DNA of 64,000 bases from Actinocatenispora sera (GCF_018324685.1 NZ_AP023354.1:6220426-6284425), one strand, 5' to 3'. Counted from the first letter of the stretch, positions 1 to 8,162 are shown. A program made the numbers and translations. Notes: generated by a model not told the origin, from the sequence alone.

Positions 1-494
1 AGGTAGATCAACGGCACCCGGACGATCGCCTCGGCCAGCAACCCGGCCCCCCAGACGAGGCTCATCAGCACGAACACCCGCCGAAACGCCGGCTGGTTCT
101 GCCACAGCCGGTCCCACCGGGCGAGCACGTCGGGCTTGCCGGCGTTGAGTCGCCGCATGATCGCGTAGAGCACCGGGCGGCCGACGGCGACCGAGCCGAG
201 CAGCAGCAGGCCGAGGCCGCCGGACACGATCGATTCGCGGGCCAGCAGGATCCGCGGGTCCCCGGTCAGCAGCGACGCCACCAGCAGCGCGACGAACCCA
301 CCGACCACGACGGCGGCGAGCCCGTCGAGGCGCCGCCGGGCGATCGCGACGTACGCCACCCGGAGCAGCGCGACGCCGCCGCCAGCGGCGAGCGCGGGTT
401 CGACGTCGAGCCCGACGGCGCGCCCGCCGTAGTAGACCGCGGCCGGCAGCGCCACGTCGGCCAGCAGTCCGATGATCAGCGCTCGCTTGTCCAT
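1..494 (-). CDS. VC0807-family integral membrane protein (partial, runs off left edge)
   Basis: The reading frame opens at an ATG at 492-494 and continues to the window edge without a stop, giving 164 residues of an incomplete protein. It is almost entirely hydrophobic, with about four or five membrane segments. The N-terminus (MDKRALIIGLLADVALPAAV), a polar RRRLDG loop and the phrase LLTGDPRILLARES match what I recall of the VC0807 family of small membrane proteins of unknown function. It is divergent from the TetR gene at 602 across 107 bases that contain a palindromic operator, so it is the likely target of that repressor. The boundary is firm; the family name is moderately sure. Confidence 0.7.
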   Translation of the reverse strand, partial: MDKRALIIGLLADVALPAAVYYGGRAVGLDVEPALAAGGGVALLRVAYVAIARRRLDGLAAVVVGGFVALLVASLLTGDPRILLARESIVSGGLGLLLLGSVAVGRPVLYAIMRRLNAGKPDVLARWDRLWQNQPAFRRVFVLMSLVWGAGLLAEAIVRVPLIY

Positions 495-514
495 GTCCAC
501 TCCTTCAAAATTAG

Positions 515-530
515 GATACGTGTACGTATC
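515..530. promoter_or_regulatory. Palindromic operator between divergent TetR and membrane-protein genes
   Basis: GATACGT-GT-ACGTATC is a perfect inverted repeat with 7-base arms and a 2-base spacer. It lies in an unusually AT-rich stretch of the 107-base divergent intergenic region. Size and placement suit a TetR-family dimer controlling both the membrane protein (start 494) and its own gene (start 602). A weaker related half-site, GTACGTGTC, lies at about 571-579. Binding by this TetR is inferred. Confidence 0.6.
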
Positions 531-601
531 TTACATAGTTGTGTGCGCAGGGCAAGCGAATTGCGGTAAGGTACGTGTCAGTTCCTTCAGGGGAGGTCTC
601 G

Positions 602-1207
602 ATGGGCGAGGACGGCACGGCGGTCAAGGCGACCCGCCGGCGCGGCGCGGCGCTGGAGGCGGCGGTGCTGCAGGCGGCGGCCGACGAGCTGGCCGAGGTC
701 GGCTATCCCGGGCTGACCATGGACCGGGTCGCCGCCCGGGCCGGTACCAGCAAGAACGTGATCTACCGCCGCTGGCCGAACCGGACGGCGCTGAGCATCG
801 CCGCATGGCGATCGATGCTGCCGAGCACGCCGGGCGACGTGCCCGACACCGGCTCGCTGCGCGACGACGCGCTGGCCATGCTGCGCCGGACCAACGACCG
901 GATGGCCGCGCCGTTCGGCGCCGTGCTGCGCGGCCTGCTGGCCGGGATGCAGGACGATCCCGACCGGCTGCACGAGATCCGCGAACAGCTCGGTCGGGTC
1001 GGTGTCGGGCCGTGGCTGACGATCCTGGCGCGCGCGGTCACCCGCGGCGAGGCCGACCCCGCGGCGCTGACCCCGCGGGTGGCGACGGTCGCCGTCGACC
1101 TGCTCCGCAACGAGTACGGGCTCAACGGCATGACCACCGCCGAGGACGGGCTGCTGATCGAGATCGTCGACGAGATCTACCTGCCGCTGGTCCGACCCCG
1201 CGGCTGA
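602..1207 (+). CDS. TetR/AcrR family transcriptional regulator
   Basis: A 201-residue protein of normal TetR length. Residues 12-60 form the DNA-binding helix-turn-helix: an RGAALEAAVLQAA helix, the LTMDRVAARAGTSKNVIYRRW recognition unit spanning about 20 residues, then RTALSIAAW. The remainder is an alpha-helical ligand-binding domain of the type with a conserved LLRNEY segment. The ATG at 602 is chosen over an upstream in-frame ATG at 539 because a strong AGGGGAGG ribosome site at 589-596 precedes it and the family starts there. It probably represses itself and the divergent membrane protein through the 515-530 palindrome. The ligand is unknown. Confidence 0.88.
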   Translation: MGEDGTAVKATRRRGAALEAAVLQAAADELAEVGYPGLTMDRVAARAGTSKNVIYRRWPNRTALSIAAWRSMLPSTPGDVPDTGSLRDDALAMLRRTNDRMAAPFGAVLRGLLAGMQDDPDRLHEIREQLGRVGVGPWLTILARAVTRGEADPAALTPRVATVAVDLLRNEYGLNGMTTAEDGLLIEIVDEIYLPLVRPRG

Positions 1208-1235
1208 GGTGACGCGAGCTCTGCTCTGAGCAGAT

Positions 1236-1257
1236 CCGCTGCTGGCGAAAGCAGCGG
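1236..1257 (+). terminator. Stem-loop after the TetR gene
   Basis: CCGCTGCT and AGCAGCGG form a perfect 8-bp stem around a GGCGAA loop 28 bases after the TetR stop. No U-tract follows, as is common in high-GC actinobacteria. A second compact palindrome, TCTGCTC-T-GAGCAGA, lies just upstream at 1220-1234 and could be an operator for the next gene. Confidence 0.4.
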
Positions 1258-1319
1258 GCGTGTCGGCCCGGCGGCTGCGACGATTCCGCAGGAACGGCAC
1301 GACGAGGAGGACTGCTTCG

Positions 1320-2315
1320 ATGCGAACACTGGTACTCGGCGGCACCGCGATGCTGTCGCGCGCGGTGGCGGAATCGGCCCGCGACGCCGGGCACGACGTG
1401 GTGTGCCTGGCCCGCGGCAAGACCGGCGAGCCACCGCCCGGCGTCCGGTTCGTCCGAGGGGACCGAACCCAGCCCGACGCGTACGACGGGCTCGACGGCG
1501 AGTTCGACGCCGTGATCGACGTCGCCCGGCGGCCCAGCGAGGCACGGGCCGCGCTGGCCGCACTCGCCGAGCGGGCCGGGCACTGGACGTTCGTGTCGAC
1601 CTGCAACGTGTACTCCGACGACGCGACGCCCGGGCAGGTCGCCACGACCGCGCCGCTGGTCGAGCCGGCGCCCGCCGACGTGGACGAGTCCGACCAGGAG
1701 AACTACGGTCGCTGCAAGCGCGCCTGCGAGCTGGCCGTGGTCGAGGCGATGGGCGCCGATCGGGCGTTCCTGTGCCGGGCCGGTCTGCTGGTGGGCCCGC
1801 GCGACTCCGTGGTCCGCTTCGGATACTGGCCGAGCCGGCTGGCCCGCGGCGGCGAGGTGCTGGCACCCGGTGATCCGGACCGGTTGGTGCAGGTCGTCGA
1901 CGTGCGCGACCTGGCCGACTGGATCGTCCGGGCCGGCGCCGCCGGGCTGGCCGGTGCCTACGACGGGAGCGGTGCACCGATGCCGATGCGCGAGTTTCTC
2001 GGCGCGATCGCCGCCGGCGTCGGCGCCAGCCCCGAGCTGACCTGGGTGGATCAGGACTTCCTGGTCGAGCAGGGGGTCAACCCGTGGGCGGGGGAACGGT
2101 CGCTGCCGCTGTGGCTGCCGCTGCCCGAATACGGCGGGTTCCTGACCCGCGACGTGACCCCCTCGCTGGCCGCCGGGCTGCGCACCCGCGACCTGGCGGA
2201 GACGGCCCGCGACACGCTCGCCTGGACCCGCGAGGCGTGGCGCCCCAGCGACCGCGACGGCGGCATCACCGCCGAGGACGAGGCGGCGCTGCTCGCGGCC
2301 TGGCACGCCCGCTGA
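1320..2315 (+). CDS. NAD-dependent epimerase/reductase-like protein (extended SDR fold)
   Basis: A 331-residue protein. The N-terminus MRTLVLGGTAMLSRAVAES is a Rossmann nucleotide-binding segment; the usual third glycine of GGTxFxG is replaced by serine. Other typical features are an RGDR acidic-end strand near residue 46, VIDVARRP near 60, and a YGRCK (YxxxK) catalytic pair near 127. The C-terminal third is substrate-binding. An AGGAGG site at 1305-1310 sits 9 bases before the ATG at 1320 and fixes this start over an upstream ATG at 1260. It resembles proteins annotated as NAD-dependent epimerase or isoflavone-reductase-like. The substrate cannot be told from sequence. It is transcribed alone. 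Confidence 0.75.
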   Translation: MRTLVLGGTAMLSRAVAESARDAGHDVVCLARGKTGEPPPGVRFVRGDRTQPDAYDGLDGEFDAVIDVARRPSEARAALAALAERAGHWTFVSTCNVYSDDATPGQVATTAPLVEPAPADVDESDQENYGRCKRACELAVVEAMGADRAFLCRAGLLVGPRDSVVRFGYWPSRLARGGEVLAPGDPDRLVQVVDVRDLADWIVRAGAAGLAGAYDGSGAPMPMREFLGAIAAGVGASPELTWVDQDFLVEQGVNPWAGERSLPLWLPLPEYGGFLTRDVTPSLAAGLRTRDLAETARDTLAWTREAWRPSDRDGGITAEDEAALLAAWHAR

Positions 2316-2333
2316 CCAGCGGCCAACCCGGCG

Positions 2334-2367
2334 CGGTGGCCGCCCGACCGAACCCGGGCGGCCACCG
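2334..2367. terminator. Bidirectional stem-loop terminator
   Basis: CGGTGGCCGCCCG and CGGGCGGCCACCG form a perfect 13-bp stem with an 8-base loop between the convergent epimerase-like gene (ends 2315) and the FUSC gene (ends 2405). It probably ends transcription from both sides. Confidence 0.7.
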
Positions 2368-2404
2368 CCCCCGCCAAGCCCTGACGCCACCACGGGGCCG
2401 AGCG

Positions 2405-4552
2405 CTAACGCCACCACGGGATGCGGCGCAGGCGGGCGACCTCGGCCGCCGGCTCGACCAGGCTGTCGAGCGCCGGGCGGATGTGCTGCAGATGCTGCTC
2501 GACCCACAGCGTGCAGGGCAGGGTGGCGGTGTCGGCCGCGGCGGCAACGGGCTGCAGAGTCGGGATCCGGGTGGCGACCACCGGAACCCGGGACGGGGCG
2601 GCCGCGTCCGGCCGCACCAGCATGTCCGCCAGATCGTCGAACCAGCCCGCGATCTGCGCCGCCTGGCCGCTCAGCGCGTCGCTGACCGGATCCGGCCCGG
2701 CGTCCGGCGAGGGCAGGCTGGCCAGCGACTGGGCGGTCAGCCGCAACCGGATCGTGCCGCCGACCAGCCGCCACAACTGCTGGCTGGCCAGGTGCCGGGT
2801 GCCGCGTTCGGCCAGCAACCCGCGGACGCCGTCGTCGAGCCGCAGACCCGCGGTGACCGCACGGGCCGGCTCCGGTTCCTGGTGCCGCAGCCCGAGCGCC
2901 CAGTTGACCGACTGGGCAAGGTACCGGCCGCCCTCCCGGAACGCGTCCGCGACATCGTCGCCGACCACCGCACTGGCGCCACGGGGCCAGAACAGCACCC
3001 CGACGACCAGGCTCACCGCGCAGCCGATCGCGACGTCCTCGATCCGGACCACGCCGATCGACCAGCCCACCGGTACGAGCAGGTTGAACAGCACCGAGAC
3101 CACGACGGTGAACGCCGCCTGGCCGACCACGAACGGCAGCGTGCCCGGCACGTAGCCGGCGACCAGTACCGCGATCGGCAGCGCAACCCACAGCGCGACC
3201 GGGCCGGTGCCGACCACCAGCAGCAGCACGGCGCCGACGACGAAGCCGGCCAGCGTGCCCAGCAGCGCCCGCAGCGCCGTGGAGCCGGTGCCGGCAGCGT
3301 TGGTCCGCAGGACCGACAGGGTGCCGAGCACCACCCAGAACGCGTGCTGCACCCCGACGAGGTCGGCCACCAGCACCGCGGCGGCGAGCGCGAGCGCGCC
3401 CCGGATGCTGTTGACGAACCACACCGACCGCAGGTTCGCGTGCCGCCACGCCAGCTCGAACACCCCGAACCGGGGCACCCGCGCGGCCGGCAGCCCGTAC
3501 CAGCGGCGGGCCTGGTCGGCGACGGTCGCCGGATCGGCGCGCCGGGCGGCGATCAGCGCATCGACCGCCGCCGCGCGTACCGTCAGGGCGCTGGTCTGGG
3601 CGTGGAACGCCTGGTGCACCGCATCGGCGAACTCCCCGTCGCCGGCCGGCATCCGCCGCAGCGCGGCCACGCTCGCACCGATCGCCTCGTGCAGGCCGGC
3701 CAGGTCCGGCGGTTCGGAACCGCCGGCCAGCAGCGTCGCCACCCGACGCAACGTGTCCCGGGTCGCCGCGAACAGCTCCCGCTCGACCGGGGCCACCGCG
3801 CGCAGGTCGGGATACTCGCGCAGCCCGTCGTCGAGCACCGCGGTCGCCCACTCCAGCATCCCGACCAGGCTGGTCAGCGCCTGGTCGGCCACCGTCGATC
3901 CGGTCGGCCGGTACGGCGTGGTCGTGAACGCCGCAAGCAGCTCGTGCTTGGCGTCGATCGTCGCGGCACGGTCGGCGTCGGTGCCGGCACCGCGCAGGGC
4001 CGCGTCGAGCCGGTCGGCCAGCGCCCCGGCACTGCCCGCGACCGCCGCCCGTAGCCGGTCGCCGGGCGGGCGCGGCGCCAGCAACAGAACCGCCACGGTC
4101 CCCACCACGCTGGCCAGCCACCACCCGGCCAACCGGGAGCCGAGCATGTCCAGGGTGCCCGGCGACGCCGCCGGCAACACGTACGCGAGCAGCGCCGCGG
4201 TACCGCCGGCCGCCGCGTTCGGCCCGCCGATCCCGGCGAACAGGACCATGAACGTCACCGGCAGGGTGACCGCGGCCGCCACCCACGGCGACGAGTTCAC
4301 CGCCGTACCGATCACCAGCAGGGCGCTGCCCGCCACCGCCAGACCGCCGTGCGCCACGACCTTGTCCCGGCGCGTCCCGGCGAACGACGCCAGCACCAAC
4401 GTCGCGAATCCACCGAACGCGGCGAAGGTGGCCATCTGCAGATCGCCGATCACCTTGTACGTGAGGGCGAACAAACCGGGAACGACCACCGTGGCGCGTA
4501 TCGCGCGCAACGCCGCCGCCGACGACCACCACCGTTTCCGCGCCAACACCAC
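2405..4552 (-). CDS. FUSC family membrane transporter (aromatic acid exporter-like)
   Basis: A 715-residue protein with the FUSC architecture: an N-terminal bundle of about six membrane helices (residues 15-160), a soluble helical region (about 165-350), a second bundle of about six helices (about 360-520) and a C-terminal cytoplasmic tail. The phrases FAAFGGFATLVL and WVVLGTLSVLRTN are the repeated TM signatures of this family. Relatives such as AaeB and YccS export hydroxylated aromatic acids or act in envelope stress, so a small-molecule efflux role is likely. It stands alone with no membrane-fusion partner. The start at 4552 is the first ATG; a short Arg/Lys-rich leader precedes the first helix, as expected for a cytoplasmic N-terminus. 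Confidence 0.8.
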   Translation of the reverse strand: MVLARKRWWSSAAALRAIRATVVVPGLFALTYKVIGDLQMATFAAFGGFATLVLASFAGTRRDKVVAHGGLAVAGSALLVIGTAVNSSPWVAAAVTLPVTFMVLFAGIGGPNAAAGGTAALLAYVLPAASPGTLDMLGSRLAGWWLASVVGTVAVLLLAPRPPGDRLRAAVAGSAGALADRLDAALRGAGTDADRAATIDAKHELLAAFTTTPYRPTGSTVADQALTSLVGMLEWATAVLDDGLREYPDLRAVAPVERELFAATRDTLRRVATLLAGGSEPPDLAGLHEAIGASVAALRRMPAGDGEFADAVHQAFHAQTSALTVRAAAVDALIAARRADPATVADQARRWYGLPAARVPRFGVFELAWRHANLRSVWFVNSIRGALALAAAVLVADLVGVQHAFWVVLGTLSVLRTNAAGTGSTALRALLGTLAGFVVGAVLLLVVGTGPVALWVALPIAVLVAGYVPGTLPFVVGQAAFTVVVSVLFNLLVPVGWSIGVVRIEDVAIGCAVSLVVGVLFWPRGASAVVGDDVADAFREGGRYLAQSVNWALGLRHQEPEPARAVTAGLRLDDGVRGLLAERGTRHLASQQLWRLVGGTIRLRLTAQSLASLPSPDAGPDPVSDALSGQAAQIAGWFDDLADMLVRPDAAAPSRVPVVATRIPTLQPVAAAADTATLPCTLWVEQHLQHIRPALDSLVEPAAEVARLRRIPWWR

Positions 4553-4665
4553 CGGAGCATAGCGAGCCCGCCGGGCGGTGCCGAGCGTTCCGCGACGCCG
4601 CCCTGCCCCGGTGACGCGAGTCTCGCAGTACGTCGATCAGCTGGGCGAGCCGGACGATCGCCGCG

Positions 4666-5088
4666 TCACCCGATGTACTGGTGGTCGGTGCGGATCCGGC
4701 CGGCCTCGTCCACGGCGAGGACATCGGCGCCACCGCCGTCGACCGTGCCGCGGGCGGTCGACCGCATCGACCAGCGCAGCGTGTACACGGCGGGCAGCAG
4801 GACGGACACCTCCGCCAGTACGAACACGTGCTCGCCCGACTCGACGAACATCTGGTACGCGCGGTCCACCCGGCGGCGCAGCGCGTCGTGCCCGCGCACC
4901 ACCAGGGGCGGCGCCGGGATCGCCAGATTGGCCGCGGCGTCCCTAATCTGCTGCGGCGGGTGGACGAGGACGTGGACGGCGTCGGGCGCCCACAGTTCGG
5001 TGATCAACGCGGCCCGCGCCGCGGGGTCGGGTTCGTTCCACTGGGCGAGGTACCGGTCGGCCAACTTCGTGGCGTCTGTGCTGTGCAT
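4666..5088 (-). CDS. SnoaL/NTF2-like small protein
   Basis: A 140-residue protein with the cone-shaped NTF2-like layout: an N-terminal helix (DATKLADRYLAQWNE), a second helix with LITELWAPDAV, a middle stretch of helices, then long beta strands (HVFVLAEVSVLLPAVYTLRW) and a terminal GRIRTDHQYIG strand. Proteins of this fold act as cyclases, isomerases or ligand carriers. It is divergent from the XRE regulator at 5173; the perfect 16-bp palindrome at 5124-5139 lies 36 bases before this ATG, so it is probably under that regulator. The ATG at 5088 fits the fold; longer upstream frames read through the intergenic operator. Confidence 0.72.
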   Translation of the reverse strand: MHSTDATKLADRYLAQWNEPDPAARAALITELWAPDAVHVLVHPPQQIRDAAANLAIPAPPLVVRGHDALRRRVDRAYQMFVESGEHVFVLAEVSVLLPAVYTLRWSMRSTARGTVDGGGADVLAVDEAGRIRTDHQYIG

Positions 5089-5123
5089 GCGGTGAAGTCT
5101 GCGGCCGGTCGAGCCCCGGTGCG

Positions 5124-5139
5124 ATTCCCTGCAGGGAAT
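5124..5139. promoter_or_regulatory. Perfect 16-bp palindromic operator for the XRE regulator
   Basis: ATTCCCTGCAGGGAAT is fully self-complementary with no spacer. It sits between the divergent SnoaL-like gene (start 5088) and XRE gene (start 5173), the only AT-richer patch in the region. A helix-turn-helix dimer could control both genes from here. Assignment to the neighbouring XRE protein is inferred. Confidence 0.65.
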
Positions 5140-5172
5140 GGTGTTCGCACCACCGTCGGGTATGAAGAAGCC

Positions 5173-5997
5173 ATGACGAGCACGCTGTCGGGCGGCCGGT
5201 TCGCGGCGGAGCTTCGGCTGTGGCGCAACCGCCGCCGGCTCAGCCAGCTGGAGCTGGCGGCCGCCGCCGGCACCACCCAGCGACACCTGAGCTTCCTGGA
5301 ACAGGGCAGGTCCCGGCCGGGCCGGGCGATGGTGGTCCGGCTCGCCGAGTCGCTGCGGCTGTCGCTGCGGGAACGCAACGCCCTGCTGCACGTCGCCGGC
5401 TTCGCCCCGGTGTACCCCGAGTCGGGCCTCGGTGCTCCCGCGCTCGGGCCGGTGCGGTACGCGCTCGACACCATCCTGCACGGTCACCTGCCGTACCCGG
5501 CGGTCGTGGTCCGGCCGTACGGGGAGCTGGTCGCGGCGAACCCGGCGTTCGACGTGCTCACCGAGGGCGCCGACGAGTCGCTGCTGGTACCGCCGGTGAA
5601 CGTGGTGCGGCTCGCCCTGCATCCGCGCGGGATGGCCCCCCGGGTGGCGAACCTCGCGGACTGGGGCCGGCACATCACCGCCGCGCTGCGCGACACGCTG
5701 CGGCGCAGCCCGGACCCGGCGCTGGCCGCGTTCGTCGCCGAGCTGGACGGGTACCTGCCCGCCGCGTCGCCGGGGCCGGAGTACCTCGGCTTCGCCGTAC
5801 CGTTGCGGCTGCGGGTCGCGGCGGGCGAGCTGCGGCTGATCACCACGCTGACCTCGTTCGCGACCGCGGTGGACGTGACGCTCTCGGAGCTGCGGCTGGA
5901 GGCGTTCCTGCCCGCCGACGAGGCGACGGCCGAGATCCTGCGCCGCCGGTACGCGGACGGCTCCGCGCCCGCGGCGGCCCGTCGCGGCGCCGGGTGA
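5173..5997 (+). CDS. XRE-family regulator with MmyB-like ligand-binding domain
   Basis: A 274-residue protein. Residues 10-70 are a lambda-Cro type helix-turn-helix: FAAELRLWRNRRRLSQLELA, then GTTQRHLSFLEQGRSRP and a stabilising helix rich in RLAESLRLSLRERN. The rest, from FAPVYPES onward, is the MmyB-like PAS-fold domain common in actinobacterial and proteobacterial regulators; it contains VVVRPYGELVAANPAF and a C-terminal FLPAD. The start at 5173 places the HTH at the usual distance from the N-terminus. Relatives often sit divergent from an oxidoreductase or SnoaL-like target, as here. The ligand is unknown. Confidence 0.85.
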   Translation: MTSTLSGGRFAAELRLWRNRRRLSQLELAAAAGTTQRHLSFLEQGRSRPGRAMVVRLAESLRLSLRERNALLHVAGFAPVYPESGLGAPALGPVRYALDTILHGHLPYPAVVVRPYGELVAANPAFDVLTEGADESLLVPPVNVVRLALHPRGMAPRVANLADWGRHITAALRDTLRRSPDPALAAFVAELDGYLPAASPGPEYLGFAVPLRLRVAAGELRLITTLTSFATAVDVTLSELRLEAFLPADEATAEILRRRYADGSAPAAARRGAG

Positions 5998-6101
5998 GGC
6001 CGGTCAGCCGGCGAGTTGGTCGCGGCGCGGAACACGGCGAGTTCGTCGCGGCGTCCGGACAGGCCGGTCAGCCGGCGAGTTGGTCGCGGCGCCGGGTGAG
6101 G
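5981..6101. repeat. Short direct repeats at a convergent gene junction
   Basis: The 19-base string GTCGCGGCGCCGGGTGAGG occurs at 5981-5999 and 6083-6101. A 32-base block starting AGGCCGGTCAGCC occurs at 5997-6028 and 6061-6092. A degenerate third copy of its core (GGCGAGTTCGTCGCGGCG) lies at about 6037-6054. The right-hand copies are the 3' end of the ECF42 gene; the left copies cover the 3' end of the XRE gene and the 70-base gap. This looks like a local tandem duplication of the sigma-factor gene end. Confidence 0.75.
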
Positions 6102-7312
6102 TAGGTCCGCTCGGCGGGGTTGCCGGCGAGCGCGATCGCCCGGTCGTACGCCGCCCGCGACTCGCCGCTTCGCCCGAGTCGCCGCAGCAGGTCGGCCCGG
6201 GTGGCGTGGAACGCGTGGTACCCGTCGAGCGCTGCGGTGAGCCGGTCGACCTCGGCCAGCGCGACGCTCGGCCCGTCGACCTCGGCGACCGCGACCGCCC
6301 GGTTGAGCCGCACGATCGGCGCGGGGTCGAGCATCGCCAGCCGGTCGTAGAGCGCGACGATCTGGGACCATTCGGTGTCCCGGGCCGACGGGGCGGCGGT
6401 GTGCACCGCGTTGATCGCGGCCAGCAGCTGGTAGCGTCCGGCCGGCTCGCCGCCCGCGGCGACGGCCGCGATCCGCTCGCGGACCAGTGCGTGCCCTTCG
6501 GCGAGGAGGGCGCGGTCCCACGCTCCGCGGTCCTGCTCGTCGAGCGTCACCAGCTCACCGGTGCGCGACAGCCGGGCCCGCCGCCGGGCGTCGATCAGCA
6601 GCATCAGGGCGAGCAGGCCGGTCACCTCGCCGTCGTCCGGCAGCAGGGTGCGCAGCAGCCGGCCCAGCCGGATCGCCTCGTCGGTGAGGTCGACGCGCAC
6701 CGGGTCGTCTCCCCCACTGGCCAGGTAGCCCTCGTTGAAGACCAGGAACACCACCGCGAGGACGCCGGCGAGCCGCTCCCGGATGTCGTCGGCCGACGGC
6801 ACCCGGTACGGGATGTGCGCTGCGGAGATCTTGGCCTTGGCGCGGGTGATCCGCTGCGCGATCGTGCTTTCCCGCACCAGGTAGGCGTGCGCGATCTCGG
6901 CGACGGTGAGCCCGCCGAGCAGCCGCAGGGTGAGCGCCACCCGGGCCTGGACGCCGAGCGCCGGGTGGCAGCAGGTGAACACCAGCCGCAGCCGGTCGTC
7001 CTGGACCGGCCCGGTCGGGTCGGGTGGGGTGTCGTCGGACAGCATCCGGGCCGCCTGGTGTCTGGCGTCGCGCTGGGACTCGCGACGGATCCGGTCGATC
7101 GCCTTGCGCGTCGCGGTGGTGACCAACCAGCCGCCGGGATTGGGCGGTACGCCGTCTCGCGGCCAGCGCTCGACCGCGGCGACGAACGCCTCGGCCGTCG
7201 CCTCCTCGGCGATGTCGAGGTCGCCGAACCGGCGCGCGAGCCGGCCCACCACCCGCGCCCACTCCTCGCGGTGGGCGCGGGTGATCGCCTCCTCGACGGC
7301 TCGGTCGGTCAC
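6068..7312 (-). CDS. ECF42-type RNA polymerase sigma factor (with DUF6596/TPR-like C-terminus)
   Basis: A 414-residue ECF sigma factor, roughly twice the usual ECF length. Sigma region 2 (about residues 1-80) includes DLDIAEEATAEAFVAAVERW and GGWLVTTATRKAIDRIRRES. Sigma region 4 (about 115-175) includes LTLRLLGGLTVAEIAHAYLV and QRITRAKAKI. The C-terminal half, with FNEGYLASGGDD and helical repeats such as VRLNRAVAVAEVDGP, is the ECF42 accessory domain. The GTG start at 7310-7312 overlaps the stop of the upstream YCII gene, indicating translational coupling. The pairing of ECF42 factors with YCII/DGPF proteins is well established in actinobacteria. The accessory domain presumably controls activity, since no anti-sigma gene is present. 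Confidence 0.9.
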   Translation of the reverse strand: MTDRAVEEAITRAHREEWARVVGRLARRFGDLDIAEEATAEAFVAAVERWPRDGVPPNPGGWLVTTATRKAIDRIRRESQRDARHQAARMLSDDTPPDPTGPVQDDRLRLVFTCCHPALGVQARVALTLRLLGGLTVAEIAHAYLVRESTIAQRITRAKAKISAAHIPYRVPSADDIRERLAGVLAVVFLVFNEGYLASGGDDPVRVDLTDEAIRLGRLLRTLLPDDGEVTGLLALMLLIDARRRARLSRTGELVTLDEQDRGAWDRALLAEGHALVRERIAAVAAGGEPAGRYQLLAAINAVHTAAPSARDTEWSQIVALYDRLAMLDPAPIVRLNRAVAVAEVDGPSVALAEVDRLTAALDGYHAFHATRADLLRRLGRSGESRAAYDRAIALAGNPAERTYLTRRRDQLAG

Positions 7313-7695
7313 GTCGTCAACAGGTCCTGGAACGACTCCTCGGTCTGGAACGGGCGCACCTCCACCGTGCCCCGGCACGCCCTCGACCCCTCGGCGGCGA
7401 GCGCCAGCGCCTGGTCCAGGTCGGGCGCCTCGATGATCCAGAATCCGCCGAGGTACTCCTTGGTCTCCAGGTACGGGCCGTCAGTGAAGACGGGTGTCCC
7501 GCCCCGGCCGTCGACGGTGGTGGCGGTCGTCGCGGGTGCCAGCCCGCCGGCGAAGACGAGGTGTCCCTCGCGCTCGAGCTTGTCGTTGAAGGCGCCAGTG
7601 TCGGCGAACGCCTGCAGCATGGCCTCCTTGGACGGGTAGTTGCCGAACTCGGCGGGTTCGGCTGGTCCGTGCACCGAGAGCAGGTAACGCGGCAC
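7309..7695 (-). CDS. YCII/DGPF-domain protein, first copy
   Basis: A 128-residue ferredoxin-like-fold protein of the YCII family. It starts VPRYLLSVHGP and carries the FTDGPYLETKEYLGGFWIIEA segment in which the DGPF-type motif (DGPY) is conserved, followed by a helix DLDQALALAAE and a strand VEVRPF. A GTG start at 7693-7695 is preferred: AAAGGAAG lies about ten bases upstream, whereas the GTG at 7704 would overlap that site. It is the middle gene of a three-gene operon, 5 bases after the second YCII gene and overlapping the sigma factor. Its function in ECF42 signalling is unproven. Confidence 0.85.
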   Translation of the reverse strand: MPRYLLSVHGPAEPAEFGNYPSKEAMLQAFADTGAFNDKLEREGHLVFAGGLAPATTATTVDGRGGTPVFTDGPYLETKEYLGGFWIIEAPDLDQALALAAEGSRACRGTVEVRPFQTEESFQDLLTT

Positions 7696-7700
7696 CGTGC

Positions 7701-8081
7701 TCACTTCCTTTCGGGGTCGGTGCGACCGACGTGCCCCGGCCCGGGAAAGCGGTGCACCTCCTGCGGCCAGTCCAGCGCGGTGGCGAGCCGGCCCGCCCAG
7801 TACCGGGCGGTCTCGTCGTCCGGGACGTCCACGACGCAGAACCCGCCGAGATGCTCCTTGCTCTCCACGTACGGTCCGTCGGTGAAGACGGGCTTGCCGT
7901 CGACCGCCTCGACGTTGAACAGCGCCGTCGAGCGGTCCAGCGCCCCGTTGGTGAAGATCAACACGCCGGCGGTCCGCATCTCCTCGATCACGGCCCGGCT
8001 GGCGACGCTCTTTCCCCGGATCTGCTCCTCGGTGTGTTCGGGCACCCACTCGTCGTTGAAAGCGATCAGGTAATCGGTCAT
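7701..8081 (-). CDS. YCII/DGPF-domain protein, second copy
   Basis: A 126-residue YCII-family protein, first gene of the ECF42 operon. It has MTDYLIAFNDEW at the N-terminus, FTDGPYVESKEHLGGFCVVD in the middle and a C-terminal helix-strand ending in a lysine-rich tail. It is clearly paralogous to the next gene but diverged: the N-terminal half shares little beyond the fold, and the FTDGPY motif is exact. The ATG at 8079-8081 follows an AGGGGGA-type ribosome site. The last codons overlap the ribosome site of the next gene. The likely promoter is the candidate ECF42 site at 8163-8190. Confidence 0.85.
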   Translation of the reverse strand: MTDYLIAFNDEWVPEHTEEQIRGKSVASRAVIEEMRTAGVLIFTNGALDRSTALFNVEAVDGKPVFTDGPYVESKEHLGGFCVVDVPDDETARYWAGRLATALDWPQEVHRFPGPGHVGRTDPERK

Positions 8082-8162
8082 GATCGTCCCCCTCTTGATC
8101 GGTACGCGAGGATCCCTGGCTCACTCGCGTGCGGCGACCCGGTCGGCCGCCGTACACCGGTT

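Noticed and set aside
4611-4671. Nine-base inverted repeat GGTGACGCG...CGCGTCACC spanning the FUSC-SnoaL gap
   Set aside because: Spacing of about 43 bases and overlap with coding sequence make a functional hairpin unlikely; possible weak terminator only.
1122-4733. A minus-strand frame of about 1200 codons overlapping the epimerase-like and FUSC genes
   Set aside because: It is Arg/Gly/Ala-rich with no family motif and spans two genes with clear domains in other frames; long open antisense frames are normal at this GC content.
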